Assembly (NCBI GenBank): GCA_964610165.1
Contig: CAZSUZ010000017.1
Location: 1-30,666, forward strand
Origin: MFZZ01 sp964610165
GTDB taxonomy: Bacteria > Patescibacteriota > Microgenomatia > UBA1406 > GWC2-37-13
Direction of reading: 5' to 3'
Length of the DNA stretch: 30,666 bases
Numbering within the stretch: the first letter of the stretch is position 1; each line of letters opens with the position of its first letter. The position numbers were made by a program, and so were the translations under genes. Positions 1 through 7,791 of the stretch are shown here, piece after piece. Below the pieces are notes generated by a model that was not told the DNA's origin, searched no databases, and saw only the letters and a program-made list of their open reading frames with translations.

Positions 1-378
1 ACGTGCTTCACCATCTTTTAATGCTGAGTTCATACCAGTTGCTAATCCACCAACACTAGGTGTAGCCGTCATACGTCTTCTTGGAATGCCATCACCATTT
101 GTGTAAGTAGACTCCGCATACTTAAAAGTAACAGGTAATCGATTAGAAGCAATAAAAAGTCGATCTTTTCCATCACGAGGAATATGTGTATTTACCAAAA
201 ATTGTGGAGGAAGGGGAGTGGCGTTAGTATATAGATTATTAGTTTCTATTATAGCAACTTCTTCTGAAAGTCTTGCAATACCATTTTTTATGGTTGAACT
301 TTCTACTGTAGAATTATCCATTTGATATAATTCTACATCATTATTTGGTCCAAAATATTGTGATCTGTTTTCAATCAT
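1..378 (-). CDS. otsA: GT20 glycosyltransferase, trehalose-6-phosphate synthase-like (N-terminal part)
   Basis: This is the first 126 codons of a gene that runs off the left edge of the window. After about 70 non-conserved residues comes DRLFIASNRLPVTFK (residues 72-86), then PSVGGLATGM (107-116). This SNRLPV plus GG-loop pair is the N-terminal UDP-glucose-binding signature of OtsA/GT20 enzymes, which make trehalose-6-phosphate from UDP-glucose and glucose-6-phosphate in the cytosol. The roughly 70-residue extension before the core is long compared with E. coli OtsA. The start at 378 is supported by a TATACC box at 385-390 (minus strand), 6 nt before the ATG, which fits the leaderless pattern of the window. 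The gene is divergent from a hexokinase cluster that could supply glucose-6-phosphate. A related GT20 synthase with another acceptor is possible, because the C-terminal half is not visible. Confidence 0.85.
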   Translation of the reverse strand, partial: MIENRSQYFGPNNDVELYQMDNSTVESSTIKNGIARLSEEVAIIETNNLYTNATPLPPQFLVNTHIPRDGKDRLFIASNRLPVTFKYAESTYTNGDGIPRRRMTATPSVGGLATGMNSALKDGEAR

Positions 379-408
379 AGGTAAGGTATAATTTCAATTT
401 TCATATAG

Positions 409-551
409 TATCATACTTTTTAGGACATGTCAATATTGACACTGTTGCATCATCTTTTATATTGTTACAACAATGTAAAAGTATGGTTAATTCTGGATTG
501 AAATTAAAAGTATATCATACCTTTTGTAACAATTGTGTAAAAAGTATGATA
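409..551. repeat. Cluster of AAAAGTATGATA-like boxes and a direct repeat
   Basis: The 13-mer AAAAAGTATGATA at 539-551 is present as its exact reverse complement at 409-421. A related imperfect palindrome, AAAAGTATATCATACCTTTT, is at 506-525, and AAAAGTATG at 477-485. A longer direct repeat starts TTGT[TA]ACAA and ends GTAAAAGTATG (462-485 and 524-548). At least four related boxes in 140 bp of a regulatory interval suggest binding sites for a dimeric regulator. The function is inference. Confidence 0.5.
428..441. promoter_or_regulatory. Perfect 14-bp palindrome TGTCAATATTGACA containing both -35 boxes
   Basis: TGTCAATATTGACA equals its own reverse complement. It provides a TTGACA hexamer on each strand, each with a plausible -10 at 16-17 bp. 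It may be a bidirectional promoter core or an operator that could switch both directions at once. Sequence-based only. Confidence 0.5.
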
Positions 552-674
552 TAGTAAGCTTTATTATATGCACTGTGAATTAGGTTCATATTATTAAAAC
601 AAGCTTTGTAGTATAATATTCCTTAGCAAAGTTAAAAAAGCTCATTAGTTTTATATATTTTATATATCAATAAC

Positions 675-1757
675 ATGCAACATTTAGATAAAAATACACT
701 AACCGAAATTAAAAATAATTTTGTAACAGAACTCCAAAATGGGGCAGAAGGCAAAAAATCTTCTTTACCATTTATTCGCCACACCCTTGCTTCAAATACA
801 TTAGTAGAATTAGGAGAAGTTTTTCAAACATTAGTGATTGGTGGTAGTTTTTATCAAAAAGCTCTTATGAAGCGTGTAAATGGAAATATTCAGATTTTAG
901 AATATTCACAAGGAGAACAACCTCCTTTTTTAAAAGAACAAGATTTACTTTCATTTATAGAACAACACTTATATCCTGATGTTAAAACTGTTGCTGTTAA
1001 CTTTGCATATCCTTTAAAACCTGTAACACGTGGAGATGTAGTAGATGGTGTACTTGTTTCTGGTTCAAAAGAAAATACATTTGATGGTTTAGTTGGAAAA
1101 ACACTTGGTGAAACTATTGAAACATATTTTAAAGAAAAACATGGCAGAGAATTAAAAGTAGCAGCAGCAAATGATACTATTTGTTTGCTTCTTTCAGGAC
1201 TTATTCATCATGGATGGGATAATCTTTCTGCAGGTATTGTAGGTACAGGATTAAACTTTGCAATATTTTTAGATAAAACAAATGTCGTAAACTTAGAATC
1301 GGCAAATTTTAATAAATTTACTCAATCTGAATCTGGACTTGATATTGATAAAAAATCTGTCGAACCAGGTGGAGCAGTTTACGAGAAAGAAGTTTCTGGT
1401 GCCTATTTATACAGACATTTTAACTACATGGCAAAAAAACAAAATTTACCTATTGGGGAAATTAATTCAACAAAAGAACTTGAATCATTAGTTCGACATG
1501 AAAATGCAGAAATTGCAAAACTTGCTAATAATATTCTTCATTATTCTGCTTCTTTAGTTGCTGCACAGGTTGCTGCAATTATGGAATTTTGTAAAAGGGA
1601 TATTGTATTTATTATGCAAGGAAGTTTATATTGGAAAGGATATAACTACAAAGAAACAGTTGAAAAGCTTGTTATAGAGCTTTGTCCAACATACCGTGCA
1701 ACATATGAAAATGTATTGCATAGTGATTTATTTGGAGCTGCAAAACTTGTTGCATAA
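675..1757 (+). CDS. Hexokinase family (eukaryotic-type actin-fold sugar kinase)
   Basis: A 360-residue sugar kinase of the hexokinase fold. Visible motifs are LVIGGSFYQK (53-62, degenerate phosphate-1 loop, normally LDLGGTNFR), NFAYPLKP (109-116), ANDT (165-168, with the catalytic-base Asp167), GIVGTGLN (187-194, phosphate-2 loop), and EPGGAVYEKEVSGAYL (230-245), the sugar-site Glu plus adenosine region. These are features of eukaryotic-type hexokinase rather than of bacterial ROK or Glk glucokinases. It should phosphorylate glucose or fructose with ATP, feeding GT20 and the sugar genes downstream. The leader just before the ATG holds TATATC at 663-668 (6 nt gap); TATAAT at 612-617 is an alternative. 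No Shine-Dalgarno is visible. It heads a series of five plus-strand sugar genes with 15-34 nt gaps. Confidence 0.8.
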   Translation: MQHLDKNTLTEIKNNFVTELQNGAEGKKSSLPFIRHTLASNTLVELGEVFQTLVIGGSFYQKALMKRVNGNIQILEYSQGEQPPFLKEQDLLSFIEQHLYPDVKTVAVNFAYPLKPVTRGDVVDGVLVSGSKENTFDGLVGKTLGETIETYFKEKHGRELKVAAANDTICLLLSGLIHHGWDNLSAGIVGTGLNFAIFLDKTNVVNLESANFNKFTQSESGLDIDKKSVEPGGAVYEKEVSGAYLYRHFNYMAKKQNLPIGEINSTKELESLVRHENAEIAKLANNILHYSASLVAAQVAAIMEFCKRDIVFIMQGSLYWKGYNYKETVEKLVIELCPTYRATYENVLHSDLFGAAKLVA

Positions 1758-1772
1758 AAATAAAGAGCTCGG

Positions 1773-1778
1773 TATACT
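1773..1778 (+). promoter_or_regulatory. -10 box TATACT of PfkB-family gene
   Basis: TATACT ends 9 nt before the ATG at 1788, leaving room for at most 2-3 nt of leader. No Shine-Dalgarno lies between. This is an example of the leaderless arrangement repeated through the window. Confidence 0.6.
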
Positions 1779-1787
1779 TCCTTCAAC

Positions 1788-2837
1788 ATGAACCTCAAGG
1801 ATTTCCTATTAATTGGACATATTACGCGTGATATTGCTCCAAATGGTGAATTTATTCCTGGTGGTCCTGTTACATATGCAGGTATAACACTTGCACTCCG
1901 AGGACATAATGTGCAGATACTTACAAAAGCTGCTCAAAATGATCCACTTCTTGATTTTATTCGTAGTTACGGAATTAATATTTCTAATCTTTCTTCAACA
2001 GAACAAGCAGATACAACTACTTATACAAATATTTACGACGAATTTCAAAATCGCACACAATTTATTAGTGCAGTAGGAGAATTATTTGCGCAACGTGATT
2101 TAGCTCATATTACAGAACTTGCAAAGGGTAAAAGAACAATGATTTTACCAGTTGCTAACGAAATTCCTTCTACGTTTTATCAACCATTATCTAAAAATGC
2201 GGAACTCCTTATTGCTGCGCCACAAGGAAGTTTGCGACGATGGGATGAAAATGGTCGTGTTTTTCATGAACCATTTACACCAGAATATTTGGATGCATTA
2301 ACGTATGCAAATATAACCACTATTAGTAACGAAGATATGGAAGGTTTTTCTGAGGAAATGAGATATCAAATACTTCATCAAACCTCTGATACGGTTATAT
2401 TAACAAATGGACGAGATGGTGCGCACATGTATCACGACTTTGAAGTTTCAGACGTGCCACCATTTAGATTAGATTATGAATCAGAAGAAAAAGGTGGCTA
2501 TCCAACAGGAAATGGTGATCATATGACAGCAGTTATTGCAGAAGGTGCACCGCCATTTGCAGAGAAACTTCTTGATCCTTTTCAATATCAAGAAGATATG
2601 TATACAGCTGTTGCAAAAGGAGCATTTTTAACAGCGCTTAAAATTATAAAACGCGATGGAGTTGAAGACGGTATTGGCAGTATCTGGCAGCCTGCAGATA
2701 TTGCACATTGGTCGAAACAAAATATAGATCGTATATATACCTATGCTGATATTTGTAATTTGGATCTGGATGTATTTTTGGAAGGCAAACAACATAATCA
2801 ACAAGAGGGAAATACAAATTCCTTTTATAGAAGATAA
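1788..2837 (+). CDS. PfkB-family carbohydrate kinase
   Basis: A 349-residue ribokinase/PfkB-type sugar kinase. The N-terminus LIGHITRDIAPNGEFIPGGPVTYAG (positions 8-32) has the GG substrate-binding motif at 25-26. The C-terminal signature, usually DTxGAGD, is seen as PTGNGDHMTA (239-248), with the anion-hole glycines and catalytic Asp244 kept but Asn in place of Ala. It transfers phosphate from ATP to a sugar or nucleoside; fructose is the likeliest substrate given the neighbouring invertase-like and hexokinase genes, but this is inference. The low-complexity tail (330-349) is Gln/Asn-rich. It lies 30 nt after hexokinase and has its own TATACT box, so it may be transcribed both alone and by read-through. 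Confidence 0.8.
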   Translation: MNLKDFLLIGHITRDIAPNGEFIPGGPVTYAGITLALRGHNVQILTKAAQNDPLLDFIRSYGINISNLSSTEQADTTTYTNIYDEFQNRTQFISAVGELFAQRDLAHITELAKGKRTMILPVANEIPSTFYQPLSKNAELLIAAPQGSLRRWDENGRVFHEPFTPEYLDALTYANITTISNEDMEGFSEEMRYQILHQTSDTVILTNGRDGAHMYHDFEVSDVPPFRLDYESEEKGGYPTGNGDHMTAVIAEGAPPFAEKLLDPFQYQEDMYTAVAKGAFLTALKIIKRDGVEDGIGSIWQPADIAHWSKQNIDRIYTYADICNLDLDVFLEGKQHNQQEGNTNSFYRR

Positions 2838-2845
2838 GTTAACAG

Positions 2846-2851
2846 TATACT
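2846..2851 (+). promoter_or_regulatory. -10 box TATACT of GT4 gene
   Basis: TATACT ends 7 nt before the ATG at 2859, so the predicted transcription start is the A of the ATG itself. No Shine-Dalgarno is present. Confidence 0.6.
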
Positions 2852-2858
2852 GTACGTT

Positions 2859-4448
2859 ATGAGTGAAATATCTACTGGTGAACAACAAGAACATAAACCT
2901 CATATTAAAGCTCCCTGGCAGCAACAACTAGAATTTTGGCACACATTGAATACTCGTAATAAAGAAGGATTAAATGAAAAAGGCGAATATATAGATGGAA
3001 AAGTAGTTGTTCGTAGTTTTCTTCATCAAGAATCAAATGCTGGTATTCCTGGAAAAGAAGTTGGAGGAGCAGCAGTAGCCATGAATGAAGTTATAAAAAT
3101 AATGCAAAATCAATTAGGAATTATTAACGCATCTGCTTCATTAAATCCTGATTCATTAAGTAGCCCAACAATTTCTGAAGAAGCTCGTGAAAATCGCACC
3201 ATTTTACCATTTGCCACAGACTTTGTTTCTCGCCCAGATATTACAACTCCTTCCGGAGATAAAAATGTTGATTTAACTGAAGTTTTAACAGATCCAGATT
3301 TATCGAAATCATATATTGAATACGCAGCAATGCTTATGAACGGTTCCGATGTTGTTTTTCCAAACTACTGGACTTCTGGTATTTTAGCAGTCCGAGCAAA
3401 AGAATATTTACAAACATTACTCGATAATAAACAATCATTGGTAACAATAGAGACGATTGAAGAGAATGGAGAAGTAAAACAAGTAGAAAAAGAACATAAA
3501 ATATGGAAGATTCCAAAAATAGTGTACTGCAATCATTCACTACCTGCTCGAATTGATCAAGAACTTACTTCTGCCGATAATCCTGATAAAGAACTTGATC
3601 CTCGAAGAGTTAAATTTCAAGAAGAAGTATACAGAAAAGCAGATGCCATTATGGTCTGGACTAATGCTGAAAGAGATGATTCTATTAAAAAATATGATGA
3701 TATTCCTGATATTGGCGACAGAATGCATGTAGTAAAAGCACCTGTTCAATTTGATAAAGAAAAAGCAAAAGCTATCCGATCAGAAGTACGCCAACAATTC
3801 TTCAACGGAGCAATTGATGATAATACGCTTGTTTATTACTACCAAGGTAGATTTGAAGACTATAAACATCCAGAAATTTTATTACAATCTTTTATAGATT
3901 TATATCTTGAAGAAAAACAAAAAGATCCAGAATCTCAACCTAATATTGCTTGCTTACTTGTCGGTGGTCCATTTACAGATAAAGTAGGTAATCCAACAAA
4001 AGTATATCAAGATCTTTTAGATAGAATTGAAAGAATACCTTCAGCATATAAAGCAGAAATTAAAGCGCGTATTTCTATGCCAGGTTCTCAACCAAAAGAA
4101 GCAGGTCATGCCGCAGGAGATGTTTTGGTCTTTCCAAGTATAAAAGAATCGTTAGGTTTAACATTAGTCGAAGCTGTTATGAGCGGCAATGTGATTATTG
4201 CCAGTGATTCAGTTGAAACAGTAAAAGAAGCTAATGGTAATAACGGATTTTATGCAACTTCACAGGAAAATTATAAGAAACATATGGCAGATTTATTGCA
4301 TGATCCAGAAAAAAGAAACATATTACACGAAAAACTTCAAAAAAATGCAGCAAAATATACACCAGAACAAACAGCAGCTGATATTCAAAAAATGTTTCAA
4401 GCTGTAGGTATTGAGGTTAAAAAACCAGATCATAAAACTGCCTCTTGA
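2859..4448 (+). CDS. GT4/GT1-fold glycosyltransferase (sucrose- or trehalose-type)
   Basis: A 529-residue GT-B glycosyltransferase. The N-terminal domain carries GKEVGGAAVAMNEV (around 66-79), equivalent to the G-G-x acceptor loop. The centre has NHSLPARIDQEL (around 226-237). The C-terminal half has YYYQGRFEDYKHPEILLQSF, LLVGGP, and the EX7E nucleotide-sugar motif (E430...E438 in KESLGLTLVEA). The family uses nucleotide-activated sugars in the cytosol. The N-terminal layout and the neighbouring GT20, hexokinase, PfkB and invertase-like genes suggest soluble disaccharide synthesis (sucrose-phosphate synthase-like) rather than envelope glycan synthesis, but acceptor and donor cannot be read from sequence. 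It ends with TGA, evidence that TGA is a stop in this genome. Confidence 0.75.
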   Translation: MSEISTGEQQEHKPHIKAPWQQQLEFWHTLNTRNKEGLNEKGEYIDGKVVVRSFLHQESNAGIPGKEVGGAAVAMNEVIKIMQNQLGIINASASLNPDSLSSPTISEEARENRTILPFATDFVSRPDITTPSGDKNVDLTEVLTDPDLSKSYIEYAAMLMNGSDVVFPNYWTSGILAVRAKEYLQTLLDNKQSLVTIETIEENGEVKQVEKEHKIWKIPKIVYCNHSLPARIDQELTSADNPDKELDPRRVKFQEEVYRKADAIMVWTNAERDDSIKKYDDIPDIGDRMHVVKAPVQFDKEKAKAIRSEVRQQFFNGAIDDNTLVYYYQGRFEDYKHPEILLQSFIDLYLEEKQKDPESQPNIACLLVGGPFTDKVGNPTKVYQDLLDRIERIPSAYKAEIKARISMPGSQPKEAGHAAGDVLVFPSIKESLGLTLVEAVMSGNVIIASDSVETVKEANGNNGFYATSQENYKKHMADLLHDPEKRNILHEKLQKNAAKYTPEQTAADIQKMFQAVGIEVKKPDHKTAS

Positions 4449-4465
4449 CCACTTCTCTAAAAAAA

Positions 4466-4471
4466 TATACT
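4466..4471 (+). promoter_or_regulatory. -10 box TATACT of glycosidase gene
   Basis: TATACT ends 11 nt before the ATG at 4483. A TTGACC -35-like hexamer at 4445-4450 lies 15 bp upstream, overlapping the stop of the previous gene. No Shine-Dalgarno is seen. Confidence 0.5.
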
Positions 4472-4482
4472 CTTAATTTTAT

Positions 4483-5694
4483 ATGAATTTTCTTACTCAT
4501 CATGGGTATACGCTTGCTATTAAGTATCTTATAGAAAATAAAACAGAACACGGCATGGCAGCAGCAAAACCTACTGGTGATTTAGAAAAAGGAACCTATT
4601 CTTCGTTATTCTCTCGAGATATTGGTGTTTGTACACTGGGAATGCTTTCTTCTAACAACGAAGATCTTATTAAACTAGCTAAACAATCACTAGAAGGTTT
4701 AATTCCTGCGCAATCAAAACGCGGTCAGTTTCCTCAAAATTATGTCCCACAAATTAAGGAAATTCATTGGTGGATGCCAGGAACAATTGATGGCACATTA
4801 TGGTGGTGCATTGGCTTTTTAGAATATGTAAAAAAAACTGGTGACCAAGATTTTTACAAAAAATATCTACATAACTTAGATATGGCTTTTATGTGGCTTA
4901 CGTATCAAGATACAAATAATGATTATTTATTAGAACAAGGAGAAGCAGCAGGCTGGGACGATGAAATGCCACGTCAAGGAACAGTATTGTATACAAACGC
5001 ATTATGGTATTGGCTTATAAAACTAAGAATTAAAGTAGAAGATCGACAAGATTTAAAACACTTAAAAGAACGTATTTATGAAGGTGTAAATACATTGTTG
5101 TGGGTTCATAAAGGCGATGACCGTGGTCTTAATTATGTTCCAGATAATCAATATACAAAAGAAATGGTGTATGCAGGTAAAATGATTGAGTGGAGTAATA
5201 CACAAGCTGTTTATTTACCATACTATTTAGGATTTTCTTCTCATAGATCGTTTGAAATGCGTTGTGAAACATACGGTAATATTCTTGCTTGTATAACTGG
5301 TTTAGCAGATGAAAAAAAGTCTGCGCTTATTACCGATTTTATTTTTAGATCTGGAGTACATTTACCTTACCCTGTTAAAGCAATGTATCCACCTATTTAT
5401 CCAGGAGAAGATGATTGGCGTTTGTATATGGCAAAAGGCCGTCAAAACTATCCATGGCAGTATCATAATGCAGGAATTTGGCCATATATTGGTGGATTTT
5501 GGGTAACATGGCTTGCTACATTTGATAAAGATAAAGCAGAACAACAATTAGTTAAACTTGCAGAAGCTAATGCAATTAATAATTGGGAATTTAATGAATT
5601 TTTACATGGTCAGCTTGGTACACCAATGGGAATTGCAAGACAATCGTGGAATATGGCCATGTATATTCATGCATATAAAGCTGTTGTTGGTTAG
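4483..5694 (+). CDS. Six-hairpin glycoside hydrolase, neutral invertase (GH100)-like
   Basis: A 403-residue protein with the aromatic-rich repeats of an (alpha/alpha)6 six-hairpin glycosidase. Landmarks are YSSLFSRDIGVCTLG (39-53, like the F-x-RD segment of GH100), WWMPGTIDGTLWWCIGFLEY (96-115), AAGWDDEMPRQGT (155-167, candidate catalytic acid), WQYHNAGIWPYIGGFW (around 325-340) and GQLGTPMGIARQSWNMAMYIHAY near the end. The HNAGIWP and Q-SWN-A stretches are close in spirit to alkaline/neutral invertases, which hydrolyse sucrose to glucose and fructose in the cytosol. No signal peptide is visible. Hexokinase and PfkB upstream could phosphorylate the products. Other six-hairpin activities (trehalase, amylo-alpha-1,6-glucosidase) remain possible. 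Confidence 0.65.
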   Translation: MNFLTHHGYTLAIKYLIENKTEHGMAAAKPTGDLEKGTYSSLFSRDIGVCTLGMLSSNNEDLIKLAKQSLEGLIPAQSKRGQFPQNYVPQIKEIHWWMPGTIDGTLWWCIGFLEYVKKTGDQDFYKKYLHNLDMAFMWLTYQDTNNDYLLEQGEAAGWDDEMPRQGTVLYTNALWYWLIKLRIKVEDRQDLKHLKERIYEGVNTLLWVHKGDDRGLNYVPDNQYTKEMVYAGKMIEWSNTQAVYLPYYLGFSSHRSFEMRCETYGNILACITGLADEKKSALITDFIFRSGVHLPYPVKAMYPPIYPGEDDWRLYMAKGRQNYPWQYHNAGIWPYIGGFWVTWLATFDKDKAEQQLVKLAEANAINNWEFNEFLHGQLGTPMGIARQSWNMAMYIHAYKAVVG

Positions 5695-5709
5695 TGGTAC
5701 AATAAAAAT

Positions 5710-6377
5710 ATGATCGATACCGTTTATTCGTATGATAGTCATGATAATTTATCTCTTGCAGTAGCTGAAAAAATTAAAACGCAGATTGTTCTTCATGATA
5801 AATTTAACTTAGGTTTAGCTACAGGTTCTTCTGCAAAAGGAGTATATAAAGAACTCATCTTTCAACTTTCTGGCTCTTCTATAGATTTAAAAAACTTTCA
5901 TACATTTAATTTGGATGAATATTACCCAATAAAACAAGATGATCCGCATAGTTATTATCAAGAAATGAAAGATTGTTTTTGGGATCCATTACATAATGCA
6001 AATAATTCATTTCCACTAAAAAATGGTCATATTTTAAATGGAGAAGCAAAAGATGCTAATAAAGAATGTAAAAAATATGAGGAACTTATTGATGATAGAG
6101 GAGGAATAAATATTCAAATTTTAGGACTTGGTATTAATGGCCATATTGCTTTTAACGAACCAGGATCAGAAAGTAAAAGTAGAACCAGAAAAATAGAAAT
6201 CGCAGAATCTACTCGTCAAGCAAATAGTAAATATTTTAATGATGATATAGAAAAAGTACCTAAATTTGGATTAACAATGGGAATTAGTACTATTTTGGAA
6301 GCAAAAAAAATTTATCTTATAGCAACAGGAGAAGCTAAAATACCTATCTTTTCTAAATTAATGAAATTAGCACATCC
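5710..6377 (+). CDS. nagB: Glucosamine-6-phosphate deaminase (C-terminus lost in assembly gap)
   Basis: 222 complete codons are visible before the N run. NLGLATGSSAKGVY (33-46) binds the phosphate, FNLDEYYP (66-73) holds the general acid/base Asp-Glu, and GLGINGHIAFNEPG (139-152) is the NagB signature with the active-site His145. The enzyme converts glucosamine-6-phosphate to fructose-6-phosphate and ammonia, linking amino sugars to the hexose-phosphate pool handled by the upstream genes. Family length is about 260 residues, so the last 40 or so should lie in the gap. TACAAT at 5698-5703 ends 6 nt before the ATG (leaderless). Any reading that joins this gene to the flippase beyond the gap is an artefact of reading through N. 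Confidence 0.88.
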
Positions 6378-6477
6378 NNNNNNNNNNNNNNNNNNNNNNN
6401 NNNNNNNNNNNNNNNNNNNNNNNNNNNNNNNNNNNNNNNNNNNNNNNNNNNNNNNNNNNNNNNNNNNNNNNNNNNNN
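6378..6477. other. Assembly gap (100 N)
   Basis: Exactly 100 N, the usual placeholder for a scaffold gap of unknown length. It truncates nagB and probably hides the nagB stop. The true distance and any genes between nagB and the flippase are unknown. Confidence 0.98.
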
Positions 6478-6495
6478 TTATGCTACAATAAAGAG

Positions 6496-7770
6496 ATGTT
6501 TGGGTATATACAAAAACTACTTCATGATCCCATAAAACGCAATATTGTAATAAATACGGTTGGTAATTACTTAAACGTATTTTTTACTGCACTATTTGCG
6601 CTTATTTTAGTACGCATTATGACTCCTGCAGAATACGGAGTGTTAAGTGTTTTACTTGGTATAACCTATGTACTCGCAAATATTCTTGACTTTGGGACTA
6701 CTGCAACAATATATTCACAAATTCCTGTTTTTTATGAATCAAAAGATCCTCGTATATTCCAATTTATTAAAACCACTTTTTTCTTTCAATCAATTTTTTC
6801 GCTAATTGTAATTATTGCTTTATTTTTATTTTTCCCGTATTTAGATAAAGTCTTCTTTAAAACGGGAGTAGAGAATTGGGTTCTCTTTTTAACTATATTT
6901 TCAGTCTTACTTTTTATCTGGCAAAATTTTATTGGCAATATTTTTGCTGCTTCTAAAAAATTTCTTGCTTCTAATATTTATATAAATATTGCCAATATTA
7001 TTAAAACGTTTGTTATTTTGTATTTTTGGTATTCCGGAAATATAACTGTTGGAACAGTCATTTTTACATTTGGTATTGTCGGCCCAACTGTTTATTTTAT
7101 GCTTATAACAGCCAAACATACAAGATTTATTCCAAAACTCTATGGTGCTTCAATTAAAAAAGAAGAATTCCAATTTAAATATACCTTAACATATTTTTTA
7201 TCTTCCCAATTTTATAATTTAGGCTTACGTATGGATCTATTCCTACTATCATATTTTTCAGTAGGTGCAGCTCTTGGACATTATGGATTGGCACAAAAAA
7301 TTCTTTTAACTATTATTACTTCTATTATTAGTATTACGCAAGTACTTTCTCCAGGGTTTGCATCTATTCATTCAAAAACAGAAGCAAAAAAACAAATACA
7401 GAAAGCATTTAAATATTTACTTGTCCCATCTTTAATTTTTGTGATTCTCTTTTTTACTCCACGGTATCTCTTTCAACTCGTATTCACTGATAATTTTGTA
7501 GAAACAGAAACAATTACAAAAGCGCTTGCTTTGCCATTTATTCTAAATGCAATTGGTAGTGTTCCTATGCTTTTTTTGTTATATACAGTTAAAAAACCAA
7601 GTGTAATTTTATATTCAAATATTTTGTTCTTTATTATTATTTCTGTAGGCTCTTATTATTTAATTCCAACAAAAGGAGTTTTTGGTCCACCAATTGCAAT
7701 TGGCATAGCTTTTTTTGTTGCAACTCTTATTCAAACATTTGTTGCTTGGAAAGAATACCAAAAATTATAA
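6496..7770 (+). CDS. Polysaccharide flippase, Wzx/MATE-like (MOP superfamily)
   Basis: A 424-residue integral membrane protein. After a short cytoplasmic N-terminus (MFGYIQKLLHDPIKRN) come NTVGNYLNVFFTALFALILVRI and MTPAEYGVLSVLLGITYVLANILDFG, the typical first two helices and loop of lipid-linked oligosaccharide flippases. About 12 hydrophobic helices follow, ending in a short cytoplasmic EYQKL tail. It should flip undecaprenyl-linked glycans across the inner membrane for surface polysaccharide or glycoprotein assembly. The start at 6496 is chosen because TACAAT (6484-6489) ends 6 nt before this ATG, within the extended CTACAAT context also seen before galE and tRNA-Ser. Upstream context is lost in the gap. 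Confidence 0.85.
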   Translation: MFGYIQKLLHDPIKRNIVINTVGNYLNVFFTALFALILVRIMTPAEYGVLSVLLGITYVLANILDFGTTATIYSQIPVFYESKDPRIFQFIKTTFFFQSIFSLIVIIALFLFFPYLDKVFFKTGVENWVLFLTIFSVLLFIWQNFIGNIFAASKKFLASNIYINIANIIKTFVILYFWYSGNITVGTVIFTFGIVGPTVYFMLITAKHTRFIPKLYGASIKKEEFQFKYTLTYFLSSQFYNLGLRMDLFLLSYFSVGAALGHYGLAQKILLTIITSIISITQVLSPGFASIHSKTEAKKQIQKAFKYLLVPSLIFVILFFTPRYLFQLVFTDNFVETETITKALALPFILNAIGSVPMLFLLYTVKKPSVILYSNILFFIIISVGSYYLIPTKGVFGPPIAIGIAFFVATLIQTFVAWKEYQKL

Positions 7771-7777
7771 AAAGGAT

Positions 7778-7783
7778 TATAAT
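7778..7783 (+). promoter_or_regulatory. -10 box TATAAT of the 7792 gene
   Basis: A perfect TATAAT ends 8 nt before the ATG at 7792, in the 21-nt gap after the flippase stop. This predicts a leaderless transcript that probably also carries the membrane gene at 8360. Confidence 0.6.
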
Positions 7784-7791
7784 AAAAGAGT

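Larger units (their letters stand above)
379..674. promoter_or_regulatory. Divergent promoter region between otsA-like gene and hexokinase
   Basis: About 296 bp with no gene. On the minus strand, TTGACA (433-428) is followed after 17 bp by TACTAT (410-405), and TATACC lies at 390-385 next to the otsA start. On the plus strand, TTGACA (436-441) is followed after 16 bp by TATATT (458-463). A further TATAAT lies at 612-617, and TATATC at 663-668 ends 6 nt before the hexokinase ATG. The two TTGACA boxes are the two halves of one perfect palindrome (428-441). Repeated AAAAGTATGATA-like boxes surround it (separate entries). The density of elements suggests coordinated control of the two divergent sugar units; no cognate regulator is identifiable here. 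Confidence 0.6.

Noticed and set aside
5710..7770. Continuous 686-aa frame from nagB through the flippase
   Set aside because: It is continuous only because N codons are read through; each side is a complete family match with its own promoter.
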